Part shown: in pieces, positions 44,290-54,100 of the stretch
Position numbering within the stretch: position 1 is the first letter of the stretch
Layout: each line of letters begins with the position of its first letter
Notes under the pieces: generated by a model
What the model was told of the DNA's origin: nothing
Database searches by the model: none
What the model saw: only the letters and a program-made list of their open reading frames with translations
NCBI RefSeq assembly: GCF_000969825.1
Contig: NZ_KQ033919.1
Coordinates: 486,030-550,029, forward strand
DNA: 64,000 bases
From: Parabacteroides gordonii MS-1 = DSM 23371
GTDB lineage: Bacteria > Bacteroidota > Bacteroidia > Bacteroidales > Tannerellaceae
Direction of reading: 5' to 3'
Position numbers and translations under genes: made by a program

Positions 44290-45915
44290 ATGAAGATGAA
44301 AAAGTGCACAAGATATATCGCCTTTGCCCTGCTGCCCTGTCTGCTGGGCATGGCTTCCTGTACGGGCAGTTTCGAGTCGTATAATACAGACGATACCGGC
44401 TTTCCGGATGGGCTGAAGGAACAGGAATTCAATAAATACGGCCTTCCGTTGAAAGTTGTCCAGCAGGGAATCTATTTCAATTACGACTGGGGTGGGGGAA
44501 AGAACTGGACGTTCCAGGTAATGCAGAACCTCGGTGCGGACATGTTCGCGGGCTATTTCCACGATTTCAACCCCTTCATCGAGGGACGGGGCAACACCAT
44601 CTACAACATGCAGGACGGTTGGAACGGTTCCTTTTGGGAAAACACCTACGGTTTCATCCTACCCGAAGTGTTGAAGGCGCAGGAACTGACCGAAAAAAAG
44701 TATGCCTCCTTTTTCGGAATAGCATGCATCCTGAAAGTGGAAAGCATGCACCGTGTTTCGGATTTGTATGGGCCCATTATCTACACGGACTTCGGGTCGA
44801 AGACCGGATCGAAGCCCGATACCCAGCCGAAGGCTTACCGCGCTTTCTTCAAAGATCTTGATACCGGTATCGAAATGATCCGCCAGTATATGGCTGAACA
44901 TCCGGAAGTGGAGAACTTTGCCAAGTTCGATATCCTTATGCCTGTGGGGAAACGTACTTATGCCGAGTGGATCCGTTTTGCCAATTCCCTGCGTCTCCGC
45001 CTGGCTGTCCGTATTGCGATGGCCGACCCGCAGCTGGCCGCTTCCGAAGCCCGTAAAGCTCTGTCCGACGCGGGAGGATTGTTGGAGGAGGACGACGATA
45101 TCGTTGCCGTCTCGGCCAACGGCAGCGGCTACTATAATCCGCTGGGAGAGATCAACGTAGCTTGGGGCGAAGCGATCATGAATGCCAATATGGAGTCGTA
45201 TCTGACGGGGTATCAGGATCCCCGCCTGCCGAGATATTTCTCCAGGGCCGTCGGTGGTAAAGGTATTGAGCTCTTTCCGGTGGACGGTACCTATAAGGGT
45301 ATTCGCCAGGGAACGGGGTTCAACCATAAGAATTATAGCGGGCATTCAAAAACGACGATTACCCAGTCGACCAATGCCGTGCTGATGACTGCTGCTGAGG
45401 TTTGGTTTCTCCGTGCCGAGGCTGCCCTGCGGAAATGGTCGACGGAGAACGTGCAGTGGTGCTACGAGAATGGCATCCGGGCTTCCTTTGCGCAGTGGAG
45501 TGCAGGCGATGTCGTGCCGTATCTTCAGAATACCCGTACGCCGGTTGCGTATAAGGATGCTTTCAGTGCTGCCTTCGACGTGCAGCCCGTGAGCCGGGTT
45601 ACTCCGGCCTGGGACGAAACGGCTTCCCCCGAAGTGAAACTCGAAAAGATCATCACCCAGAAATGGATCGCCTGTTATCCCGAAGGCTGCGAAGCCTGGG
45701 CCGAACAGCGTCGTACGGGCTATCCGCGTCTCTTTCCCGTCCTGGTGAACGATAGCCAGGGAACGGTCGATACCGCCCTGGGCCCTCGTCGTTTCAATTT
45801 CTTCGTCGGTATCAAGACCGCCAACCCGGAGCAGTACAACGCTCTGGTCGAAGCCCTCGGAGGCCCCGATAATTGCGGTACCCGGTTGTGGTGGGATACG
45901 GGAAGGAATTTCTGA
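44290..45915 (+). CDS. SusD/RagB-like lipoprotein
   Basis: 541 aa. Lipobox LLGMASCTGSFESYN with Cys near 25. Similar layout to the protein at 39089 (KIITQKWIACYPEGCEAWAEQRRTGYPRL motif), i.e. SusD-like_2 type. 9 bp after susC, GC-rich like it. Convergent with tyrA, 9 bp apart, with no visible terminator hairpin between. Confidence 0.92.
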   Translation: MKMKKCTRYIAFALLPCLLGMASCTGSFESYNTDDTGFPDGLKEQEFNKYGLPLKVVQQGIYFNYDWGGGKNWTFQVMQNLGADMFAGYFHDFNPFIEGRGNTIYNMQDGWNGSFWENTYGFILPEVLKAQELTEKKYASFFGIACILKVESMHRVSDLYGPIIYTDFGSKTGSKPDTQPKAYRAFFKDLDTGIEMIRQYMAEHPEVENFAKFDILMPVGKRTYAEWIRFANSLRLRLAVRIAMADPQLAASEARKALSDAGGLLEEDDDIVAVSANGSGYYNPLGEINVAWGEAIMNANMESYLTGYQDPRLPRYFSRAVGGKGIELFPVDGTYKGIRQGTGFNHKNYSGHSKTTITQSTNAVLMTAAEVWFLRAEAALRKWSTENVQWCYENGIRASFAQWSAGDVVPYLQNTRTPVAYKDAFSAAFDVQPVSRVTPAWDETASPEVKLEKIITQKWIACYPEGCEAWAEQRRTGYPRLFPVLVNDSQGTVDTALGPRRFNFFVGIKTANPEQYNALVEALGGPDNCGTRLWWDTGRNF

Positions 45916-45924
45916 TGTTATTTC

Positions 45925-46698
45925 TTATTCAATATTCTTGCGGATCTTGGTCAGATACCCTTTCATCGCTTCCGAATCCTTGTCTTTGATAATTTCCTGC
46001 AGGATATTCAATTCTTCCTGTATGCGGGAAATCTGTTTCGGGGTACGCGGGTTGAAGAGTATTTCCGTCAATAGATAATCATCTTCAGACAGCAAACCGC
46101 GGGCAATCTTCATATGGCGTTTGAATGTCGTACCCGGAGCATCCTGATGCTTCATGATGGCAGCAAATACCATTGTTGAAGCGAACGGAATACCTAAAGA
46201 ATAGGCAACCACCTTGTCATGTTCCTCAAATGTATATTCGCGGATATTCAGACGCAGGGCGGAATAGATATCTTTGAAGAATATCTTTCCCAGGTGATCC
46301 CCTTCCGATATGATGATCGTATTCTCTTTTTCCAAGCTACCCAGATTGGCGAATGTCGGGCCGAACATCGGGTGAGTGGAAACATACGGGAAACCACAGG
46401 TTTCGTAAAACTCTTTCAGATGGGTCTTTACGGATGCTATGTCTGAAATGATACAGTACGGCTGCAGGTAAGGCAAAACTGCCTTGAATGCTTCAATCGT
46501 GTAATTCAATGTTACGCAATTGATAACAAGTTCGGGGGCAAACCCTGCAACCTCTTCCGGTTTCTGCAGGCGAAGGGCATTGTAAATGAAACGCATCCGC
46601 TTCGGATCGTTTTCCAATACAGCCACTTCATGGTCAAAACTCAGCAGGTCGGTGAAGAAAGAACCCATCTTTCCGGCACCTAATATTAATATTTTCAT
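45925..46698 (-). CDS. tyrA: Prephenate dehydrogenase
   Basis: NAD(P)-dependent step from prephenate to 4-hydroxyphenylpyruvate in tyrosine synthesis. 257 aa, single-domain form. Rossmann motif LILGAGKMGSFFTDLL, SDIASVK, and STHPMFGP with the catalytic His. Last gene of the pheA operon, but separated from the DAHP synthase gene by 131 bp containing repeat array D. Confidence 0.92.
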   Translation of the reverse strand: MKILILGAGKMGSFFTDLLSFDHEVAVLENDPKRMRFIYNALRLQKPEEVAGFAPELVINCVTLNYTIEAFKAVLPYLQPYCIISDIASVKTHLKEFYETCGFPYVSTHPMFGPTFANLGSLEKENTIIISEGDHLGKIFFKDIYSALRLNIREYTFEEHDKVVAYSLGIPFASTMVFAAIMKHQDAPGTTFKRHMKIARGLLSEDDYLLTEILFNPRTPKQISRIQEELNILQEIIKDKDSEAMKGYLTKIRKNIE

Positions 46699-46731
46699 TG
46701 TCTTATTCTTTTTGTCTATAATTTACGCTAC

Positions 46732-46823
46732 CCGTCAACGGGAGGTGACGGGTAACGTCTGGCCTCGTTGACGACAACCGTCAACGAGGGGTGACGGCTA
46801 CCGTCTCTTACCGCCGATGAAAA
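46732..46823. repeat. 23-bp-period degenerate tandem array D
   Basis: Units start at 46732, 46755, 46778 and 46801, exactly 23 bp apart. Units 1 and 3 share CCGTCAACGRGRGGTGACGG; unit 2 is related in the opposite orientation. A perfect 11-bp inverted repeat (CCTCGTTGACG with CGTCAACGAGG, 46763-46789) spans units 2-3, and ACCCGTCA...TGACGGGT lies in unit 1. The array lies inside the aromatic operon. Confidence 0.85.
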
Positions 46824-46829
46824 CCGCTA

Positions 46830-47897
46830 TTATTCATTCATGATGATCATCTGCTGGCGAACAGATTCTTCATGTATCTCTTTCAATATCTCCTTTACAA
46901 AATCAACATTCAGTTCCATCGTCTGCCCCATATCCGAACGTTTTTCCAGGATTTCGCTGTAACGTGGTGACTGGAGGATGGGCATGTTATGTTCTTTCTT
47001 ATACACACCGATCTCGCGGGAGATGCGCATACGTTTAGCCAACAGTTCGAGCAGTTGTTCGTCGATGCCGTCGATCTGGCGGCGTAGTTCGGCCAGGTTT
47101 TCGGTAGTCTGTGTCTCGTTACGGATAACCAACAGGTTGACAACATAATCGAGTACATCCGGTGTGATCTGCTGTGAAGCGTCGCTCCAGGCACAATCCG
47201 GACAAGGATGCGACTCGATCATCAAACCGTCGAAGCTCAAATCCATCGCCTGCTGTGACAGCGGAGCTATCAGTTCGCGCTTACCACCGATATGGCTGGG
47301 ATCGCAGAAAATCGGCAGGTTTGGCATACGGCGGCGCAGTTCGATAGGGATGTGCCACAACGGTAGGTTACGGTACATCTTCTTGTCGTAAGAGCTGAAA
47401 CCGCGGTGGATGGCACCCAGACGACGGATACCTGCACCATACAGACGTTCGAAAGCACCGATCCATAACTCCAGGTCAGGGTTTACCGGGTTCTTGATCA
47501 GGACAGGTATATCCACGCCTTTCAAAGCGTCTGCAATTTCCTGTACGGCGAACGGGTTGACAGTGGTACGTGCACCGATCCACAGAATATCGATCCCGGC
47601 TTTCAATGCTTCGAATACATGGTCTTTTGTTGCCACTTCGGTAGCTACATACATGCCTGTTTCTTTCTTTACACGTTTCAACCACTGCAAGCCTTCAGCT
47701 CCGATACCTTCGAAGCCACCCGGTTTCGTGCGGGGTTTCCAGATTCCGGCACGGAATATTTTAACGCCTTTGGATGCCAGCTGGGTAGCCGCTTCCATTA
47801 CTTGCTCTTCTGTTTCGGCACTACAAGGGCCTGAGATGATGATAGGACGCTGAGGGTCTACACCGGGTAATAAGATTGATTCTAATTCCATTTCCAT
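46830..47897 (-). CDS. Bifunctional DAHP synthase / chorismate mutase
   Basis: 355 aa. N-terminal DAHP synthase (about 1-255): PIIISGPCSAETEEQV, IFRAGIWKPRTKPGGFEG, WIGARTTVNPFAVQ, VLIKNPVNPDLELW, FCDPSHIGGKRELI and MIESHPCPDCAWSDA. C-terminal chorismate mutase (about 262-355): LRRQIDGIDEQLLELLAKRM. The fusion joins entry to the shikimate pathway with the branch to Phe/Tyr, and the fused mutase domain usually makes the synthase sensitive to prephenate or chorismate. Third gene of the operon. Confidence 0.95.
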   Translation of the reverse strand: MEMELESILLPGVDPQRPIIISGPCSAETEEQVMEAATQLASKGVKIFRAGIWKPRTKPGGFEGIGAEGLQWLKRVKKETGMYVATEVATKDHVFEALKAGIDILWIGARTTVNPFAVQEIADALKGVDIPVLIKNPVNPDLELWIGAFERLYGAGIRRLGAIHRGFSSYDKKMYRNLPLWHIPIELRRRMPNLPIFCDPSHIGGKRELIAPLSQQAMDLSFDGLMIESHPCPDCAWSDASQQITPDVLDYVVNLLVIRNETQTTENLAELRRQIDGIDEQLLELLAKRMRISREIGVYKKEHNMPILQSPRYSEILEKRSDMGQTMELNVDFVKEILKEIHEESVRQQMIIMNE

Positions 47898-47906
47898 GAT
47901 GATATT

Positions 47907-49091
47907 CTATTTTATTATTTTTGTTATTCTGTTTAATGCTTCCTGTAATGCTTCGTTCTTGCAGCAAAGTGAGATACGGATGTAACGTTCGCCGCAGCTT
48001 CCGAAGATAAATCCGGGGGTGATGAATACGTTGGCTTCATACAACACTTTGTTTGCCAGCGCTTCGCTGCCTTCCGCTTCTGCCGGGATCTTTCCCCAGA
48101 GGAACATACCTACCTGGTTTTCGTCGTATTCGCATCCCAGCGTGTGCATGATCTGTACGGCCAGGTCGCGGCGGCTGCGATAGGTACGGTTCATGTTGTC
48201 GTACCATTCTTTCGGCGCTTTCAACGCTTCAACGGCTGCATGCTGCATCGGTTTGAACTGGCCGGAGTCGATGTTGCTCTTTACTTTCAGTATCCATTGG
48301 ACGAACTGTGCGTTCGAGGCCAGCATCGCCATACGCCAACCCGGCATATTGTGCGCCTTACTCATCGAGTTCATTTCGATACAGATATCTTTGGCTCCCG
48401 GAACACTCAGGATGCTTAACGGCTGATCGTTCAGGATGAAACTGTAAGGGTTATCGTTACAGATGATGATACCGTGTTTACGTCCGAAGGCAACCAGCTT
48501 TTCAAAAAGCTCCATGCTGGCGTTCGCGCCGGTCGGCATGTTCGGGTAATTGACCCACATCAGCTTTACGCCGGAGAGATCCGTCTTTTCCAATGCTTCG
48601 AAATCCGGTTGCCATCCCAGCTCTTCTTTTAGTTCGTAGGAGATCAGGTTGGCCTGTACCAGTTTGCTGACAGAGCTATAAGTAGGATAACCGGGATTGG
48701 GAACCAATACGCCATCTCCGGGATTCAGAAATGCTAGCGAGATATGCAAAATTCCTTCCTTGGAACCGATCAGCGGCTGTATCTCTGTCTTCGGATCCAG
48801 TTCGACTCCATACCATGTCTGATACCAGTCGGCGAAACCTTTACGCAGTTCGGGGATACCCACATACGGCTGGTAACCATGCTCATTCGCATTATGTGCA
48901 TGTTCGCACAAGGTCTCGATGGTCTGTTCCGAAGGGGGCAGATCGGGGCTACCTACGCCCAGACTGATCACATTCTTGCCTGCGGCATTCATTTCGGCTA
49001 CCTCTTTCAGTTTCTTTGAGAAGTAGTATTCCTGTACGCTGCCTACACGGTCAGCGGGTGTGATGTTACACACTTTGTTTTCCTTCTGCAT
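47907..49091 (-). CDS. Class I/II pyridoxal-phosphate aminotransferase (aromatic operon)
   Basis: 394 aa fold type I aminotransferase. N-terminal YFSKKLKEVAEMNAAGKNVISLG and GVGSPDLPPSEQ, YQPYVGIPELRKGFADWY, NYPNMPTGANAS, ICNDNPYSFI, and the PLP-lysine motif MNSMSKAHNMPGWRM. Similar to LL-diaminopimelate- and aspartate-type enzymes. Between pheA and DAHP synthase it probably transaminates prephenate or phenyl-/hydroxyphenylpyruvate. Its start overlaps the end of pheA by 26 bp. Confidence 0.9.
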   Translation of the reverse strand: MQKENKVCNITPADRVGSVQEYYFSKKLKEVAEMNAAGKNVISLGVGSPDLPPSEQTIETLCEHAHNANEHGYQPYVGIPELRKGFADWYQTWYGVELDPKTEIQPLIGSKEGILHISLAFLNPGDGVLVPNPGYPTYSSVSKLVQANLISYELKEELGWQPDFEALEKTDLSGVKLMWVNYPNMPTGANASMELFEKLVAFGRKHGIIICNDNPYSFILNDQPLSILSVPGAKDICIEMNSMSKAHNMPGWRMAMLASNAQFVQWILKVKSNIDSGQFKPMQHAAVEALKAPKEWYDNMNRTYRSRRDLAVQIMHTLGCEYDENQVGMFLWGKIPAEAEGSEALANKVLYEANVFITPGFIFGSCGERYIRISLCCKNEALQEALNRITKIIK

Positions 49092-49911
49092 ATTCGCCTA
49101 AAATTTTTAAGTCCTTTGTTAATGGTATGATTGCATCCAATGCCTGTCTGTATCTTGTATAATCAGTAAATGTAAGGTCGATATAGAACAGATATTCCCA
49201 TTCGCGGCCGATGATCGGCAACGATTGTATTTTAGAAAGATTCATGTCATAGAAAGAAAGAATAGAGAGAACTTTGGAGAGACTGCCGGAGGTGTGAGGG
49301 AGAGCGAATACCAGTGAAGATTTGTTGACGTCTGACTTCTCAAGAAGATCTTCAGCTGTCCAGCGGTCTGCTATGGCAAGGAAGCGGGTGAAGTTGCGTT
49401 TGTTGGTTTCTATCCCTTCGGCCAGTATTTCCATCTTGTAGATCTGGGCGGCCAGTTTCCCGCAGATAGCAGCATGTCCTTCGAGCTTATTCTCGGCAAT
49501 CCATCGGGCACTCATCGCGGTATCTTCTTTTTCCACCACTTTGGCATTTGGCAAGGTATCGAGGAAGTCGGTACATTGCATCAGTGCGATGGGGTGGGAG
49601 TTGACTTCCGTGACATCGTGTATCGACGTTCCCGGCAGCGCAACCAACGAATGCGAAATGCGTAGTTTGTATTCGCCGATCACCCGCAGACCGCTTTCGC
49701 GGATCAGTTCATGATTCTGCAGCAAGCTTCCTGCAATGGTATTCTCGATGGCCATCAGTCCTAACAAAGACGGGTCTTTCTTTATGGCTGAAATAACATC
49801 TCTGAATGTATTGCATCCAACAATTTCAATATCTTCACCTTCATAGAAGCTACGGGCGGCGATGTCGTGATACGAACCGGCTATTCCCTGAATTGCTACT
49901 TTCTTTTTCAT
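49066..49911 (-). CDS. pheA: Prephenate dehydratase with ACT domain
   Basis: 281 aa. Converts prephenate to phenylpyruvate. IQGIAGSYHDIAARSF start, MAIENTIAGSLLQN, the substrate motif EVNSHPIALMQC, and KEDTAMSARWIAEN. The C-terminal ACT domain (about 195-275, SGSLSKVLSILSFYDMNLSK then IQSLPIIGREWEYLFYIDL) binds Phe for feedback inhibition. First gene of the operon and placed 20 bp after an attenuator terminator with a Phe/Tyr leader peptide. Confidence 0.96.
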   Translation of the reverse strand: MKKKVAIQGIAGSYHDIAARSFYEGEDIEIVGCNTFRDVISAIKKDPSLLGLMAIENTIAGSLLQNHELIRESGLRVIGEYKLRISHSLVALPGTSIHDVTEVNSHPIALMQCTDFLDTLPNAKVVEKEDTAMSARWIAENKLEGHAAICGKLAAQIYKMEILAEGIETNKRNFTRFLAIADRWTAEDLLEKSDVNKSSLVFALPHTSGSLSKVLSILSFYDMNLSKIQSLPIIGREWEYLFYIDLTFTDYTRYRQALDAIIPLTKDLKILGEYAEGKQSV

Positions 49912-49930
49912 CTTTCTAATTTATTGTCAC

Positions 49931-49962
49931 AAAAAAAGTCCCACCGAAACCGGCAGGACTTT
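49931..49962 (-). terminator. Attenuator terminator of the pheA operon
   Basis: On the minus strand AGTCCTGCC (49960-49952), loop GGTTTC, GGTGGGACT (49945-49937), followed by seven T. The 9-bp stem contains two G-U pairs. The TCCTGCC of the 5' arm (49958-49952) is perfectly complementary to GGCAGGA in the leader (50016-50010), the antiterminator partner. Confidence 0.88.
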
Positions 49963-49997
49963 ATATTATTTATTGATACATTTCTATCATCAACGCT

Positions 49998-50072
49998 TTA
50001 CATACAAATTCCTGCCTTCACTCTGCTAAAGTAAAAGTAATAAAAGAAATATGTAAAGCTAAATCGATTCAT
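49998..50072 (-). CDS. Phe/Tyr leader peptide of the pheA operon
   Basis: 24-codon frame from ATG 50072 to TAA 49998. Residues 3-16 are RFSFTYFFYYFYFS: six Phe and four Tyr among residues 4-15. The end is RVKAGICM. Codons 19-21 (AAG GCA GGA) carry the GGCAGGA antiterminator arm, so a ribosome reaching the stop masks it (terminator forms), while one stalled on Phe/Tyr codons leaves it free (read-through). Promoter box TACTTTTG lies 28 nt upstream. The peptide itself is not expected to have a function. Confidence 0.9.
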   Translation of the reverse strand: MNRFSFTYFFYYFYFSRVKAGICM

Positions 50073-50099
50073 TTGTTTCGTTTGTTTTTAAATACGCAG

Positions 50100-50107
50100 C
50101 AAAAGTA
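50100..50107 (-). promoter_or_regulatory. -7 promoter box of the pheA operon leader
   Basis: TACTTTTG on the minus strand. A TTTG at 50130-50133 lies 22 bp further upstream as a possible -33. The transcript would start about 20 nt before the leader ATG. Confidence 0.6.
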
Positions 50108-50171
50108 ACGCTTTTTTGGAAACTACAAGCAAAAAGTGATAATATTTTTCGTCATGCAGTAAAAATAATGT

Positions 50172-51098
50172 TTAGACGACCTTTAATCCGGCCTGTAACG
50201 TCAGCATTTCTTTAGGCACAGACTTTTTGATACTCTCTATCAGCATACCGGCAATGGTATGCCGGATAAAGTCTTTGCGGGTGATCCATACGATTTCGCG
50301 TGCCGGTTTGGGGATGGCGAAAGGACGTACCAGCTTCTTTTGTTCTTCGCTGAGTTGCAGGGTGGCCAGTTCGGGAATAAAAGTGACTCCGTTGCCGCTT
50401 TCAACCATGCGCATGAATGTTTCCAGACTTCCCAAGCGATAGGCGGCCTGGCGTAGTTTCACTTTCTCCATCTGGCAGAAACGCATCAACTGGTCGCGGA
50501 AGCAGTGTCCTTCATCCAGTAGCCAGAGATGTTCGTCGCTGATATCGGCTGTGCGGATCAGCTCTTTTTTGAATACGGGATCATTCTCGGCTACGTAACC
50601 GAAGAATTGTTCGTAATATAATGTATCGCCCTGAAGCTGTGCTTCCGATGGCTGGTTAGCTATGATGGCGGCATCGATCTCACCATTCAATATGGCAGCC
50701 ATTGTGGGAGCCGTTTTCATTTCCAGGATACGGATATCCAGATCCGGATGTTTTTCCGATAGCTGCTGGAAGAAACGGGGAAGCAGGTAAGGGGCAATGG
50801 TCGGCAGGACTGCTAGGCGGAAAGTTCCTTTCAACGATTGTTCCTCTTCATTCACGATATCCTTTATCAGGGAAGCCTGATATAAAACGGTACGTGCCTG
50901 GTCGATCACTTTGCGTCCGGCCGGGGTAGGACAGACGGGTTGCATGTTGCGGTCGAATAATTTGATACCCAGTTCGTCTTCCAGCTTTTGAATCATCATG
51001 CTGAGGGTAGGTTGTGTTACTCTGCAGTGCTCTGCTGCTTTTGCGAAATGGCGATAGGTGTCTACTGCCAGAATGTACTCGAGTTGTTGTATATTCAT
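50172..51098 (-). CDS. oxyR: Hydrogen-peroxide-sensing LysR regulator OxyR
   Basis: 308 aa. N-terminal winged helix-turn-helix (HFAKAAEHCRVTQPTLSMMIQKLE), then the LysR effector domain. Redox cysteines are Cys199 and Cys208 in LLDEGHCFRDQLMRFC, the same spacing and numbering as E. coli OxyR. Activates peroxide defence genes on disulphide formation. It follows the HTCS gene by 6 bp on the same strand and could be read from it, though oxyR usually has its own promoter. Confidence 0.96.
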   Translation of the reverse strand: MNIQQLEYILAVDTYRHFAKAAEHCRVTQPTLSMMIQKLEDELGIKLFDRNMQPVCPTPAGRKVIDQARTVLYQASLIKDIVNEEEQSLKGTFRLAVLPTIAPYLLPRFFQQLSEKHPDLDIRILEMKTAPTMAAILNGEIDAAIIANQPSEAQLQGDTLYYEQFFGYVAENDPVFKKELIRTADISDEHLWLLDEGHCFRDQLMRFCQMEKVKLRQAAYRLGSLETFMRMVESGNGVTFIPELATLQLSEEQKKLVRPFAIPKPAREIVWITRKDFIRHTIAGMLIESIKKSVPKEMLTLQAGLKVV

Positions 51099-51104
51099 AC
51101 TACT

Positions 51105-54100
51105 TTAGTTTTTTTTGTTCATAAAATCTTTCGGTAAAACTCCGAATTGTTTCTGGAAACATTTGGAGAAATAAGAAGGGTTGTTGAAACCAACCTGGTA
51201 ACATATTTCGTTGATGCGATATTTCTGTGTTGCTAACAGCTCGGCGGCTTTTTTCAGACGAACCAGCTGTATCAGTTCGTTCGGGGTCATTTCCACCAGC
51301 GTCTTTATTTTGGCGAACAGGCCGGATCGGCTGATACATAATTGTTCTGCCAGCAAATCGATGGAGAAGTCTACATTCGAAATATTCTTTTCGATGATCT
51401 CGTTCATCTTCGAAAGGAATTCTTCGTCTGCTTTATTGACGGCTACACTATCCAGGGGAACGAACGGCATTTCGGAGAACTTTTTCCGAAGCTTCTTCCG
51501 CGACTCGAGCAGATTCTCGATCTGGGCGCGCAGCACCTGTGTGGAAAATGGTTTTTCTATGTAGGCATCGGCTCCGGACTTTATGCCGGCAACCTTTGAT
51601 GTATTGTCGGTCTTGGCTGTCAGCAAGACCAATGGGATGTGACTGTACGAGAGGTTTTCCTTCACTTCTTTCGCAAAGGTGAAACCATCCATTACCGGCA
51701 TCATCACATCGCTGATAATCAGATCGGCAGGTTGTTTCTTCAGTTGTTCAAGCCCTTCCTGCCCATTCCCGGCCAATAGTATATTATATGTATCCATGAA
51801 GCTGTCGTGGAGGAAGCTTCGCATATCCGTATTGTCTTCTACAATCAGCAGAGTAGGGCGGATGGAAGAGGCAGCGGATTGCCTGGTGGCATCTTCTGCG
51901 GTGTATGGTTCTTCGTCGGGAATCGTACAAGCCGTTACCAGATTATTTTTCTTTGCTACGGTTGGAACGGCGTTCTGCTGTACCAATGGGATTGTAACAA
52001 TAAATGTAGTGCCTTGATTTGTCCCACTTTCTACTTCGATCCTGCCGTGGTGGGCATCCACCAGCAGTTTGGCCAGTGAAAGTCCGAGTCCCGTACCCGG
52101 TTTATGGCTTTGGGCAACCTGGTAGAAAGGAAGGAATATATTTTTTAGTTCTTGTTCGGATATTCCCCGGCCGTCATCGCTTACTCTGACGACAACGAAC
52201 CGGTTGTTTGTTTCACAGGTCATTGTTATTTTCTTGTCTGCATATTTGGTCGCATTGGTCAGCAGGTTGCTGATTACTTTGGTGATCGCTTCCGGATCGA
52301 CGATGGCTGTCATTTCTTTGTCCGGCATTCCAAAGGAGAAAACAATCCCTTTCTGTTCGATCATCGGCTTGAAACGATCGTACAGGTTCAGGAGCAGTTC
52401 GTATATGTTTTGTACGGAGAAATTGATCACAAACGCGCCTTGCTCCGCTTTCCGGAAATCCAGTAACTGGTTGACCAGTGACAGAAGCCGTTGGCTGTTC
52501 CGGTCGATTATCTTCAGGGCATCCTGGATTGTCGCAGGAAGTGTGGACGAAGCTTCCATTATCTTTTCCAGCGGGCCGATGATCAGCGACACGGGGGTTC
52601 GTATTTCGTGGGCGATCAATGTAAAGAAATTGATCTTTGCGTCATGCAGCTCTTTTTCTTTTTCCACACTTAGCTGAAGCATTCGGGCCTTATGACGTTT
52701 CTCCGTCCGCAGTTTCATGGCATATATAATGTAGCAGATCAATCCTATGACAGAGATGATATAGAGGAAATAGGCGAAAGTGGTACGCCAGAAAGGGGGA
52801 TGAATAACGATATCGACAGTAGTAGCTTCTTCGTTCCATATCCCGTCGTTGTTGGAACCCATTACATGGAACTTATATTTGCCGGCCGGCAAGTTGGTAT
52901 AAGTCGCTTTTCGCTGGTTGCCGACAAAATTCCAGTCTTTGTCGAAGCCTTCCAGTTTGTATTTGTACTGGTTCTTTGCCGGTACGCTATAACTCAGACT
53001 GACATATTCGATACTGAATACATTATATTTATAGGAGAGTTCGATTTCTTTGATGCTGGTTGTCGATTGGGGCAGGAGGCTCTCATTTCCTATCTTGACG
53101 TCTTTGTTGAATACCTGCAGGTTGGTAATAACTACCGGTGGTATATAAGCGTTGAGGGAGATCGTCCGGGTATCGAGTTCGCAGAAACCGTTGGTCGTTC
53201 CCAGGTACAGAAGTCCGGAAGAGGCCAGTAAAACGGCATTGACTCCATATTGGTCGCTTTGTAAACCATCGCTTTTAAAGAAAATCCGTTGTTCTCCGGT
53301 GTCAGGACAATAAGAAATAAGACCGTTTATCGTGCTGATCCATAAATATCCCTGATTAAAAACAATACCGGTTACGGCAGCTTGTGAAATGCTCAACGGT
53401 ACGCGGACAAAGTTACCGGTCGTTTTGTCGTACCGGCAAATCCCATTATCGGTACCCGCCCATAATTGTTGTTTGTCATCCAGGCAAAGGCTGTTTATCT
53501 GGTTGGTTGATAATGTGTTTCTATCATCCGGATTGAATGTGTATTGTTTCCACTCTTCTCGTCCCGGCTTAAAACAGTAAACTCCTTTGCCCAATGTTGC
53601 AAACCAGACATTATGGTCGGTATCCTGCAATATACAACTGGTCGTAGTTCCGGTTTCTTTGGCATTGATGAAACTGTCGTTTTTACGGTCATAACGTATG
53701 ATATTCTGCATTGTTCCAAGCCAGATATTGCTTTGTTTATCTTTGTAGATAGAATAAACACTACTCATATCTGCCGGAAGCTTATCGGACAAGCCGGCCG
53801 GGTATTGGGTGAATTTACCGGTACGGGTATTCAAAATGTTCAGGTTGCCGGAATATGTTCCGATCCATAAGTTATCATTATCCAGGAATAAAGCATGGAT
53901 ATTATGATATGACAGGCTGTTACGGCTGGGATCCGGCAGATAGTTCCTGAATGTTTTGTTTTGCGTATTGAAATAACTCAGGCCGCCGTCATCCGAACCG
54001 ATCCAGATATTTCCGTCCGGATCTTCGCAGAAACAACTGATGATATTTCCACCGACGGAATTGCTGTAGTCGGAGTGAGTATATCCGTTGATCATACCTT

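Noticed and set aside
43525-44562. 345-aa minus-strand frame
   Set aside because: Antisense across the end of a SusC and start of a SusD gene; no domain, and both plus-strand genes are certain.
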